Shown piece after piece: positions 33,126 through 44,235 of a DNA stretch of 64,000 nt. The stretch is taken from positions 10,856,342-10,920,341 of the forward strand of contig JAAALK010000289.1 in NCBI GenBank assembly GCA_019279435.1, in the 5' to 3' direction. Made by a program: the position numbers and the translations under genes. Within the stretch, counting starts at the first letter, position 1. Every line of letters starts with the position of its first letter. Below the pieces are notes generated by a model, which was given only the letters and a program-made list of their open reading frames with translations, was not told the DNA's origin and ran no database searches. The DNA comes from Zizania palustris. Lineage: Eukaryota > Streptophyta > Magnoliopsida > Poales > Poaceae.

Positions 33126-35220
33126 TGTAGGACCAAAAGTAGCGACCAGAGGGGGATGAATGGGCGCCTAAAAATTCTTTTGAATCAATGGCCTACTCCC
33201 AACACCCAACACACCTCAAAAGACGTAGCAGGAAAATGCGAACAGATCGACAAAGCCTAAAAGTATCTAGCCTATAAACGACCGGTGTTCTAGACAAAGA
33301 AACACTAACACAGTGCTAATAGTCGGATGAACAAAGCAGTTAAAACATGGGCAGATCAAAGTACTCAGATCTAAACAATCACATCAAAAACTCAGTGTGA
33401 ATGTTAAAAGGAGATGAGAAGTTACTGTTCACAGTTGTCTCCAGTAAGGTACTTGATGAAGCCTGCTTCGCAGTGTCGAAGCCTGCTTCACAATGTCGAA
33501 GCCTGCTTTGGGGTACGTGCGAAGCCTGAAGATGTCGAAGGTCGAAGCCCGTGGGGGGTATGCCAAAGTTTGCTTCGAAGCAGATGTGCAAAGGTTGTTG
33601 AAGTGTGTAGCAACACGAATGCGAAGCCTACTTCGGAACGAATTAACTTCGCATATATCAGCACACAAATCGAAGCTAGTTTGGCGAAGTGTGAGTCTAT
33701 CGAAGCCTGCTTCGAAGAGCACACCGAGGCAACAAAGCTTAACACACAAAAAACAACTTCGAAGCTTAACAGAGAAAAATCGAAGCCTTATAGATCAAAG
33801 TATAACTACCGGAGTGGTAACCTTCGAATTACAGACCAACTTCGAATCGGAGCCCTCTGAAGCTCTTCACACAAGAGACCGAAGCCTAGACACAGACTTC
33901 AAATCACAGCATCTGAAAGCACAAGCTGAGACCCACAACAACAGAAATGAAAACAGCAGAAATCTCTCAGTAACACACTCCGAGTGAAGCCAACCAGAGA
34001 GACACGCTTCGAAGCTAACTTCGAAACCTGTCGAAGAATGCTTCGTAAAACTGCCGAAGTATGTCTGAATAAAAACATCGAATCAGTGCATACTTCAGAA
34101 TAGAGTTGATACTTTAAGTTCTGAGTTACAGATGGCAGCAGAGCCTATGGAGAAGTCTGATCGGAGCCTGCTCCACAGAAAGACTTCGAGCACAGTATGG
34201 GGCTTCGCCAGAAACAACAAGAGACATGCTAGACCCTATCTCCTCGATCAAAAAGCCATGTCAGGAAAAAGAAAAGGCTAGAAAACTAGCATACTGTAGC
34301 TACATGAGAGTACTACTTGGCTACAGGAAAACTTTGTAGATAGTAAAGATCTTGGGAATAAAACAAGTGTTTCCGCAAGAATCACAAAGCTACAGCCAAC
34401 AAATGCACGCAAATCGAGACACGGAGAAACCTGTGAAATAAAACGCAGTTCGATTTACTTCATGAAGAACGGAAGAACTTACGATGGCAGCGCTCGCAGG
34501 AAGAAAACGCATGAACAGGAGCCTGGCGGCGCATACAGGGAACAGAGAGAGATGACCCAAAGTATCGATTAGAAAAGTGATTTTAGTAAAAGGGTAACCT
34601 AACCCTAGGGATTGGGGCCCTATTTATAGGCAGCCCAATAGCCTAGGAATATTACACCAGACCCTTAGGGTTTTTTACAGACGCTGAAATAAAAGAAAAG
34701 ACCAAACTGCCCTTAGGATATTTTTACAGACTCGACTGACTGACTATGGACCTAAGGACAAAAAGGTAAACTCCTATTTAGAGATGACTTATCCGGAGGC
34801 GGAGCTTTCGTAGCGACTACAGCTTCGTCTCTGAACAGTCCAATGCGAGATCAGCGGTTGTCAGTTTTGCGCCGAAACTGACAAAGCATCCATGGGCTTT
34901 GCACCAGGTACCCGGATTGGGCCGGCCCCATTCCGCAGCTCTCTCATCCCGGCAATCGCTCGCCACCCATGTACCTGAGTCAATCCTGGTAAAACAGCCC
35001 AGTGGATCCTCTGCTGCTCCTAGCCCATGTACCCGGATTGGGCCAGCCTGACTTCGCGGCCCCTCTGCCCGACAGTCGCTCGCTGCCCGTGTACCTGAGT
35101 CACACGCGGCCTAGACGCAACATGTCTTCTCTCTCTCTCTTCAGTCCTCTTTGACTATCGTTGACAATAACTCATCACATCTGGAGCCATGAGGCCCACT
35201 CTCTTCAGCATGGCTCCTCA
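33126..35220 (-). mobile_element. Solo LTR L2 (copia family), TSD ATGAT
   Basis: Reverse-oriented: TGTAGGACC at 33126 and GGCTCCTCA ending at 35220, 2095 bp, flanked by ATGAT at 33121-33125 and 35221-35225. It is the same family as L1 and L3 but about 400-500 bp longer. Much of the extra is a block rich in TTCGAAG (33450-34230), where CGAAGCCTGCTTCGAAGC-like units recur. TATA-like CCTATAAATAGGGCCCC on the minus strand lies near 34620. No internal region; a solo LTR. Confidence 0.92.
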
Positions 35221-36189
35221 ATGATTGGCAGGGACAAGTGGACACGGCGAAGGGAAACGTTTTCCATAGGCTGTCCATGGTACCTCCAAATCGACTCATA
35301 CAGGACGAAGCCGAGGCAAGGGAGAGGAAGTCTGAAGCTATCACAGTCAAGGTATGGTCTCAAGAGGTCCCAATCTCGAAGGCCCCCTCGCCGAAGCACG
35401 ATGGAGGTAAGTCCCCTAGTTTGGCTAAACCCATCACTGAAGCCCGGTCTAATTGGCCTAGCAAGGCTGGTCCGACCGAGAGGGTACAGGGAGAGGTCTT
35501 TTCCAAGCGCAAAGATTATGAGGCCGACCCGGGTAATTCCCGTTCAGCCAAAAACCACAGGAACAAGTTGGTGGTGCCTAGTACTAAGCCACAACCATCT
35601 TGGGCACCTCTGGGCATGTCCAAATCATAGAAGAGGCACCTACAACGCATGCGGTCATAGGAGATACGTGGGAAGGAGGCCGAGGATGAGCGAGGCGCCA
35701 TCTTTGAGGAAATCCGCCCTCGGCCAGTCGGTAAGCAAGTATGGATGCCCAAGCCGGTTGAGACAAACAACCCTGCTCCCATTCTGAGCAATGACGAGTA
35801 TGACTACACGTCCGTCTCCAAGGGGCCCGCACCTCAGGCGATGGACATAAACGTCATCATGCTTCCTACCAAGTTCAAAGTACCACGAGATGAGGCCGAG
35901 GTCGCTCAGTTGAACATCAACCATGAGACGCTATTTTTGAGAAGCCCGAGAATACGGCTCATCACCTAAAACCTCTCTACATCAAGGGGCACATTGTCAG
36001 GAAGCCGATCTCCAGGATGTTGGTTGATGGTGGCGCCACTGTCAACTTGATGCCGTATTGTCACTATTGGATTTTCACCCTAGAACAACGGCACCATCGA
36101 ACGGTTCCAATATATCTCGTTTGCAACCAAACCTCATTTGTTGGCAGGCGTGGCAAGTATTGGCGTGGTCTAAAGTTATCACAACTGTT

Positions 36190-37250
36190 TTATAGTACCG
36201 TTACATAATATGTTTATTGCCACGAGATAGGCCATCGCAATAGATTATTACTACGATGGTGCACATCGTTGCAATAGATGCTATTGCCACGAGACAGGCT
36301 ATTGCAATAGAGTATTACTGCAACAGTAGACATTGTCACAATAGAGACTATTGCCACGAGATAAGCTATTGCAATAGATTATTACTGCGACGACGGACAT
36401 CATTGAAATAGATGCTATTGCCACAAGATAGGCTATTGCAATAGACTATTACTGCGACGGTGGACATTATTGCAACAGATGGTATTGCCACGAGATAGGC
36501 TATTACAATAGATTATTATTGCAATGACGGAAATCGTTGCAATAGAGGTTATTGCCACGAGATATGCTATTGCAATAGATTATTACTGCGATGGGGGACA
36601 TCATCGCAATAGGGGCTATTGCCACGAGCTAAGCCATCACAATAGATTTTGACTGCAATGACGAACATCGTTGCAACAAAGGCTATTGCCACAAGATAGG
36701 CCATTGCAATAGATTGTTACAGCAACGGTAGACATCGTTGCAATAGAGGCTATTTCCACGAGATATGCCATCACAATAGACTATTACTACGACAGTGGAC
36801 ATCATTGCAATAGAGGCTATTGCCATGAGATAGTCTATTGCAATAGAGTATTACTGCAACGGCGGACATCATCGCAATATAGGTTGTTGCCACGAGATAG
36901 GTAATCGCAATAGATTAATATTGCAATGGTAGACATCGTGGTAACAGAAGCTTTTGCCACGAGATGGCCCATTGCGATAGATAATTACTATGATGCCTGA
37001 CGTCGATGCAATAGTTAATAGATACAACGAGTATTTGTGGTGGTAATAGACAAAATTGCCACTCCATTTTAATAGTTGTAATTATGTTGATATTTTTCGC
37101 CACGTGGTTTTGTAGTTGTAAGTTATCCGTTTGCAACGTAAAATCATTCATTGAGGTAGGAGCTTTTGCCACAAAATGTCTTTTGGCAATGAAATATATT
37201 TGCAACAAATTAGTTTTGTGGTTGTAATATGTGATGGATCACAATGATCA
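36190..37250. repeat. Subterminal repeats of CACTA A'
   Basis: About a dozen ~60-bp units, the reverse complement of those in A: GCTATTGCCACGAGATAGGC, AATAGATTATTACTGCGACG, GACATCRTTGCAATAGA. They end in the non-repeat sequence that in A lies at 4140-4430. Divergence between units is greater than between the two copies of the 2.45-kb duplication. Confidence 0.9.
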
Positions 37251-37365
37251 AATAATTTGCAACAAATATATTTTGTGGTTGAACAGTTGTTACAACAGAT
37301 TTACAATCTATTGTAAGAATTATTTGTAAACAACCAACATTAACACAATGTAGAATGGTAGTAGT

Positions 37366-37864
37366 TGTTGGGGGGAAAATGCTTCATTTTCAGGACTTAG
37401 AGATTAATAGTTCAAAGAGACTCACTAAGCTTCGGAGCTGATGGGTTCATACTCGAAGGTGGAGACGTTAAGCCGAAGGGTACCTCGATCTGAAGTCCGA
37501 AGGAGCCCTCCGCAAGATATGAGGCTTCGAAGCAGAGCGGCAGGATTGATAAGACGTTTGGCTTATCCATTTGCCTCGGATAGATTTTACCATTTTAACC
37601 CTATTCAGGGTATCAAATAGGTTCCACTATGTCGGTTGTAATCAAGGGGTAAATAGGTCTTTTCCTTAGACATTTTTTGCCTATAAATACCCCCCCCCTC
37701 TTCACCTTGTAACGGGGATCGGATACTCAGCTATTCTAATACAAACATTCGGACTACTTAAGCTATTATTCATTCGGAGGCTTGAGATAGTCCTTAAAGA
37801 CAAGCTCATTGTTTGTCTGTTCTTGATCTCAGAGAACCTGTTAGCGTAATCTTTTACGCCAACA
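37366..37864 (+). mobile_element. 5' LTR of C
   Basis: 499 bp, TGTTGGGGGG...ACGCCAACA. TATA-like CCTATAAATACCCC at about 37680, followed by CTTCACC. It is the likely promoter for gag-pol. Confidence 0.95.
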
Positions 37865-37888
37865 ATTGGCGCCGTCCGTGGGGAACCA
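37865..37888 (+). promoter_or_regulatory. Primer-binding-like site of C
   Basis: ATTGGCGCCGTCCGTGGGGA directly follows the 5' LTR. TGGCGCCGTC is typical of Tat/Athila-group elements. tRNA not assigned. The leader runs from here to the gag ATG at 38071. Confidence 0.7.
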
Positions 37889-38070
37889 AGTTCTAGAAGA
37901 TTGTTCTCTACTGCTGACTGCACTTCGAAGAGCACTTACGGCGGGAGCCTCGAAGTCCCAAGATTCTGCGCACCCTTCGGTAAGAGGCTTCTTAGTGCGG
38001 TTCGAAGGCCTTCCCTCGCTTTCCCAGACCAATTGAAGTCCTTGGTCTTCGGACCTCTCCGTTACTAGCT

Positions 38071-41000
38071 ATGCCTCCAAAGCGAAGCCAAGCCTCGGGT
38101 CCTCTCCGAAGGTCCCCTCAGACCAATGGAGCTGGACCCTTAGTTGTCCCAATGATTCCCGAGGGTGCCGCCGGGCGTCGAGTGCCTAGGGGCCCTCGAG
38201 ATCCTCCTACGGTGCTCCGAACTGATTATGTCAGTTCCCAAGACCTGGAGCTACCCTCCGACGAAGATGAAGACCTTCTTGGAACCGAAGCTACTCAGTT
38301 AGAAAGGCTTCAGGAGGAAGTGGCTAGGTGGAGGCAAGAGGCCGCCGATAGCCTCCGCACCCAAGCCTCCACCGAGACTCCAAAAGGGCCCCAAGACGGT
38401 GGTGCTCATAATCTTCCCGAAGCTGTTCAAGTCCTGGAGGAGGCTGAGAATGCATCTTTTGATGAAGAGTCTCCGCTACATTCGGACTTACAAAGAGTGC
38501 CCTTTGATCCTAGGTTCAAGGCCTCGAAGTTGCACAAGTACTCCGGCGGGTCAGACCCCGGAGAGTTTGCTCGTTCATACGCCCTGGCGATAGAAGCAAG
38601 CAGAGGGGTGCGCAACACTATGGCAAAGTGTTTCCCCCTCGCTCTCGAAGGTGTGGCACTCCGATGGTTCTGGTCCTTGAATCCAGGATCGATCATATCT
38701 TGGGAACAGTTGAAGAGGAAGTTTGTAAGCAACTTCCAGGTTACCTTTGTGGCTCCGATGTCGACATGGAGCTTGTTCCAGGTGAAGCAGCGAGCGGGAG
38801 AAACACTTCGGGAATACTTCACATGCTTCTCCCACACCAAGTCGCAGATTAAGGGCCCGTCTACCTCTTCGGTGGTCGACGCCGCCCACGAGGGGGTGCT
38901 AAACCCCGACCTCCTCAGCAAGCTCCATCGGAAGCCTATGACGTCTGTGGCACAGCTGATGGCATACTTCAAATAGTATGCCAAGGCGAAGGAAGGCTGC
39001 CTTCGACGAGCCGTAGCACCCGCACCTGCCCTCCAAGAAGTAAAGACGGAGCCTGAAGCCTCAGCTCCTCTACAACCCCCTCAAGACAATCGCTTCAACG
39101 AGCACAGGCGAGGAAAGAAGCATTTCCGTTCAGAGGTGTTAAGCATCGCACCCTCCATTCGGAGGGTGCCTGCCAATTATCAGCAGGCACAAGGCTTCAA
39201 GGCTGGGGCGCCGAAGCCTCAAGAAAGAGTACATGGCAGACGCCAGAGTTTTTTCTGCTGCGTGCATGGCGACAAAAGAAGCCATGACACGGAGGACTAC
39301 AAGTCGGTGTTAACCCTTTGGGGTGAGTACCTAGGACGAAGTACCGGGCAGGGTACTTCAGATCGAGCACCACCAACGGCACGGTCGGAGCCTGTGCAAA
39401 TCGTGGCCCGAGCCAATGTCCCCGAAGACCCTATGCGACTTCCGGTGGCCAATATTATGCCACCACCGAAGCAAGAATACCCGCAAGACCGCGGCAAGCG
39501 AGTGGTCCTGCCCATCTCCGGAGGGGGGACCCTCGGAAACATGTCCAAGAAGCAGCGACATGAATACGTCCGCGAAGTAGGGCACATTGGGACTTCGAGC
39601 TCCTCAGAGGGAATGCCAGAATGGTCTCATGTGCCCATCTCTTTTACTGCCAGTGATGCCACGGGGGTAAAGTTCCCCCATGCTGACCCCTTAGTCATTT
39701 CCATAGACATAGCAGGGGTGGAAGTCCGAAGGATCCTGGTGGACGGCGGGAGCTCCGCAGACATACTTTTTGTCCAGGCCTTCGATCAAATGTGCATACC
39801 TTGGAAACATCTACTTCCAGTAGCCCGACCACTTCAAGGTTTCTCAGGACCACCTCTCGATGCCTGTGGCTAGATAGGCCTCGAGGTTGCTTTCAGAGAG
39901 GGGCCATTGGCCAGGGTAGAAGAGGTGATTTTCGACGTTGTCGACGCCCCCTATGCTTACAACACAATCTTCGGGCGAGCGATGTTGAACCAATTCGGGG
40001 CTATAGCTCATCACAACTATATATACCTCAAAATGCCCATGCAAGGTGGAGTTCTTACTGTTTCAGGAGACCAAGCTATAGCCCGGACAATGGAGTATGG
40101 GCACGGCCAGCCGTTGGATCCCCGGCAAGTGCACAGCGTGACAGAGCGCACAGAAGAGGTTCCAGAGGCTTCGAACTCTTCGAAGGGACTCTCCCTTAAG
40201 CCAAGACTAGAAGGTAATGTCGAGACAAAGATAATTTCAAAGGATGGCAAAGAATACCCAGTACAGTTCGGCAAGGGGCTATCCCCAGAGATAGCTGCCT
40301 CGTTGGAAGAAGTCGTCAAGCAAAATCTGGACGTCTTTGCCTGGACTGACGAAGACATCACCGGGGTTGATCGGAGTATCATCGAGCACAGCCTGCTCGT
40401 CAACCCGAAGGCTAGGCCAGTGCGCCAGGGGCTTCGCAAGCTGTCCGCAGAAAGGGCAAGCCTCGCCAAGACCGAAGTAGAAAAATTATTAAGGGCTGGC
40501 ATCATCAGGGAGGTAGCCCATACCGAGTGGTTGGCGAACCCTATTTTTGTAAGGAAGAACGACTCGAACAAGTGGCGCATGTGTATTGACTTTACTTCAT
40601 TAAATAAAGCATTCCCACGAGACCCCTACCCGATGCCCCGAATAGACCAGCTGGTGGATTCCACAGCCGGCTCCGAATTGCTAAGCTTCCTCGATGCTTA
40701 CTCCGGGTATCATCAAGTCTGGCTAAAGCGTGAAGACGAAGCCAAGACAAGTTTCATATCTCCTTCCAGAGTATTTTGTTATGTAAGAATGCCTTTTGGC
40801 TTACGGAATGCCGGAGCCACTTTTTCACATCTAATAGCTAAGGCTCTAGGTCACCAAATAGGCCGAAATGTCGAAGCCTATATGGATGACATTGTAATAA
40901 AAAGTGCTCAAAAGCACCAGCATAGGCTAGACCTAGCTGAAACGTTTGAGAGCCTCCGAGCATGCGGAGTATGCCTCAACCCTGAAAAATGTATATTCAG

Positions 41001-43415
41001 AGCACAAGCAGGAAAACTGCTAGGGTACTTGGTTTCGAGCAGGGGAATCGAAGCTAGCCCAACGTAGATAAGTGCACTGCAAAGAATGGCTCCACCAAGG
41101 AATTTGAAGCAAGTCCAGAAGCTAGTAGGAAGGCTCGCAACTCTTAGTAGATTCCTGGCCAGGTCAGTAGAACAAAGCCTCCCGATTTTCAAAGCCCTAA
41201 AGGGGTCCAAAAGCTTCAGTTGGACGCCGGAGTGCCAGAAGAGCTTCGATGATATAAAAGCATACCTCGGAAGCCTGTCAACACTTACTATGCCCATCCC
41301 AGAAGAAACACTCCTCCTTTATCTTGCAGTAACAGGCTCCGCAGTAAGTGCAGTACTGGTCAGGGAAGTTGAGCTTAAGGGAAAGTTGGTGCAGAACCCA
41401 GTTTATTTTGTTTCAGAAGCTTTGTCCAGAGCTAAGATAAGATACTCCGAGCTCGAGAAATTTGCTTATGCCCTGGTAATGGCCTCACGGAAGCTAAGTC
41501 ATTACTTTCTAGCGCATAACCTAATCGTTCCTACCTCATACCCTCTTGGTGATATGCTCCGAAGCAAAGATTCTACGGGTAGGATCGGAAAATGGGCTGT
41601 CGAGCTAGCCCCCTTCGGAATCTCCTTCATGGCAAGAACATATATCAAATCCCAAATCATAGTCGACTTTGTAGCAGAGTGGACGCCATCTGCAGTTTGG
41701 GCTCCGGAGGAGCCCTCCGAAGGTTTATGGACAATATTTTCTGACGGAGCTTATCAGGCATCTGGTGCTGGAGCTGGAGTGGTCATCATATCACCGTCAG
41801 GGCAAAAGTCCATGTATTCTGCGAGGCTCAACTTTAAGACCACCAATAATATCGCAGAATACGAAGGGGTCATGCTAGGCCTCCGAAAGGCGAAGGCACT
41901 TGGAGCAGCAATGATAATAATTAAAACAGATTCCCAAGTCGTCACAGGGCATGTCGATAAAAGCTTTCAAGCAAAGAACCCGCATCTAGCGAAGTACCTA
42001 GAGGAAATCCGCAAGACTGAAGAAGCATTCAAAGGGTTTTCTGTTCGAAGTATCCCTCGAGCAGATAATCAACTTGCAGACATTCTGGCAAAGGCTGCGG
42101 CCGGAGCATTGGACCTACCGGAGGGTGCTTTTTATGAAGAGCTAGTCAAGCCTACTGTCAATCAATTACCCTCCGCAGATGTCCTTTGCATTCTAGCCAC
42201 GGATTGGCGGGCTCCGATAATGGATATCTTGCAAGGTAGTATAGACTCTTCTGAAGGTCCGAATTTCCGAAGGTTACAGGCAAGGGCTAGAAATTATAAG
42301 CTTGTCAGTGGAATGTTGTACAAACCTAGAGTGTGTTCTCCTCTACTCCGGTGCATCTCCCAAACCGAAGGCCAAGACATACTTAGGGGCATTCACGAAG
42401 GCTTATGTGGAAGCCACTTAGCCCCTCGCGCCCTAGCAGGCAAAACACTTCGGCAGGGGCTTTACTGGCCGACAATTGTGAGAGATGCGGAGGAGTTGGT
42501 CTGAACCTGCCAAGGATGCCAATGGATGGGGAGACGAAGCCACTGTCCGCCAGTACCACTTCAAGTTATTGCCCCGGTATGTCCAATGGCTCGATGGGGC
42601 ATCAACCTCATAGGTCCTTTTCCAATGGCCAAAGGCAGCTTGAAGTTTGCAGTGGTAGCAGTCGAGTATTTTTCAAAGTGGGTCGAAGCAGAACCAATGA
42701 CTGCTATCACTTCAAGGAATGTCCAAAAGTTTTTCTGGCAAAATATTATATGTAGGTTCGAAGTGCCAAGGGAGCTAACCATCGATAATGGAACCCAGTT
42801 CAAAGCTGACACATTCAAAGAATTTTGTGAAGAACTGGGCATCAAGTTATGATTCGCAGCCGTGCACCATCCATAGTCCAACGGAGCTATCGAGCAAGCC
42901 AATGGGAACATCCTATCCGGTCTAAATCGAAGTATTGTCGGGCTGGCCAAGGGGATGTGGGTCGAAGAGCTTCCCAAGATCTTGTGGTCCATTCGAACCA
43001 CTCAAACTAGGTCCACAGGCTTTACCCAATTCAGACTACTATTCGGAGATGAGGCCATGACTCCTACGGAGCTCAGGGGTGGATCCCTTCGTGTAGTACA
43101 ACCCGGAGTTGAAGGCGAGAGGAGCACTTCGCTGGACTTGTCAGAAGAGACAAGGCTTCGAGCTGTCGCCAATCTGACGAAGTACCAAGGCCAAACAAAA
43201 ACATGGTATGACCCGAAGATAAAGCTGAACGAGCTTAGACCAGGTCATCTAGTTTTGCGAAGTGTAATAGCCCCGGGGAAGCTAGGAAATAAATGGGAAG
43301 GACCATATATTATCCTACACTCAGGGCGCCCCGGATCGTTTAAATTAGATAATTTATAGGGGGAGAATTGAAACATGCATGGCATGCGGAGCACCTTAAG
43401 CGTTACTACGCTTAG
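38071..43415 (+). pseudogene. Gag-pol polyprotein of C, one frame with seven stops
   Basis: From ATG 38071 the same frame runs to about 43359 with no frameshift. It is broken by TAG at 38974, 39871, 41065, 42874 and 43357 and TGA at 42502 and 42850. Domains: gag (KYSGGSDPGEFARSYALAIE, WEQLKRKFVSNFQ; 38500-38976), degraded zinc knuckle (CCVHGDKRSHDTEDY, about 39260), protease (ILVDGGSSADILF, 39733), RT (WRMCIDFTSLNKAFPRD; SFLDAYSGYHQ; intact YMDD at about 40880), RNase H (41300-41650), archaeal-type RNase H (FSDGAYQASGAGAG; 41740-42110), integrase with zinc finger (HEGLCGSHLAPRAL, CQGC) and core (NLIGPFP; TIDNGTQF; NGAIEQANG). The first catalytic Asp of the integrase is Asn (42604-42606). A GPY motif follows (KWEGPYIIL). 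A one-base shift precedes the last residues (AEHLKRYY; stop about 43415). Confidence 0.92.
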
Positions 43416-43601
43416 GGGCTCCTTGTAATCACTTGTAAAATTCCTTTTCTAAATAAAGTGGAGGGTCGAATTTTGTTTGCTCTTTGAGTATCCCTTACTC
43501 CGGGTGGACGCATCGGCAGGACGGAGATGCTTGCAGAGTCAAGCATCTTTCCCAAGACCCGGGCAACAACCTACGAACCGTGGGTTCGAGGGCTTCGCTG
43601 C

Positions 43602-43842
43602 CAGCCTACGGATTCTAGGCCCTGGCCCCGACTTGTTAGGATCCGTAGAAGAGTCCAATGACTTTAAAAGAACAGATTTCCGGCCTCTAGGTTCGAAGTA
43701 TCTGTAAAAGAGCTAAAGGTGGCCACCCTACGGATTCCAAGCCTAGGCTTGTTAGGATCCGTAGAAGAGTCCAAGGACTTTAAAGGTAAACAGATTTCTG
43801 GCCTCCAGGTTCGAAGCATCTGTAAAAGAGTCGAATGTGACC
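43602..43842. repeat. ~120-bp tandem duplication in the C spacer
   Basis: Two units (43602-43724 and 43725-43842), each with CCTACGGATTCYA, TTGTTAGGATCCGTAGAAGA, ACAGATTTCYGGCCTC and TCGAAGYATCTGTAAAAGAG. The rest of the spacer (43416-44235) between pol and the antisense gene shows no coding. Confidence 0.85.
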
Positions 43843-44235
43843 AAGTAATAAAGTTTCAAGGCTCCGGCCAATGAGACACTTTTAAAGTCCTAAGCAACCA
43901 GTATAAAACCCTCTAAAGGTAGATCCAAATTCGAAACTTAGAAAATCATAATATAAAACTATGTTCGAAGAACTAGGATTATTAAGTGTTGTGCGACGCA
44001 TCAGTTTGTTCTAGGCGTCATTGTGTCTGGCGCACCTTTTTGCAGTACATAAGGTCCCCCACCCACAAGGAGGGGTAGGAGGGTAAAAGAACAAACAAGA
44101 TGCTTCCGGTGCAATTCACATTAATTCATCATACTTTTACATTAAGAGAAACTTTGGTCCAAGCCTAAGAAAAATCGGAGACCCTGTCGGCCTCTAGAGC
44201 TACCTCTCTGGCTACTCTGTCCCTCAGGACTCGAA

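Larger units (their letters stand above)
31900..36061 (+). pseudogene. G1 gag and protease region, interrupted by L2
   Basis: 31900-32304 encodes a Thr/Ser-rich leader and a mixed region (LADIPKEGQAEIEAKTKEIQ). 32440-32680 is basic (ARARKKPKVTCQMLLDKHQKK). A 36-bp repeat follows and gag stops at L2. After L2, 35226-35630 continues gag (KGNVFHRLSMVPPNRLIQDE), and 35745-36061 covers the pre-protease and protease region (DEYDYTSVSKGP, LNINHETLF, then MLVDGGATVNLMPY with the aspartic protease DGG). Several stops and frame changes, for example after RSPRIRLIT. Homology to a common grass Ty3/gypsy family is from memory of the LVDGGA-VNLMPY motif. Confidence 0.7.

Noticed and set aside
35161..35787. 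208-codon plus-strand frame next to L2
   Set aside because: It crosses the L2/G1 junction at 35220 and is not in the gag/protease frame used by neighbouring motifs.
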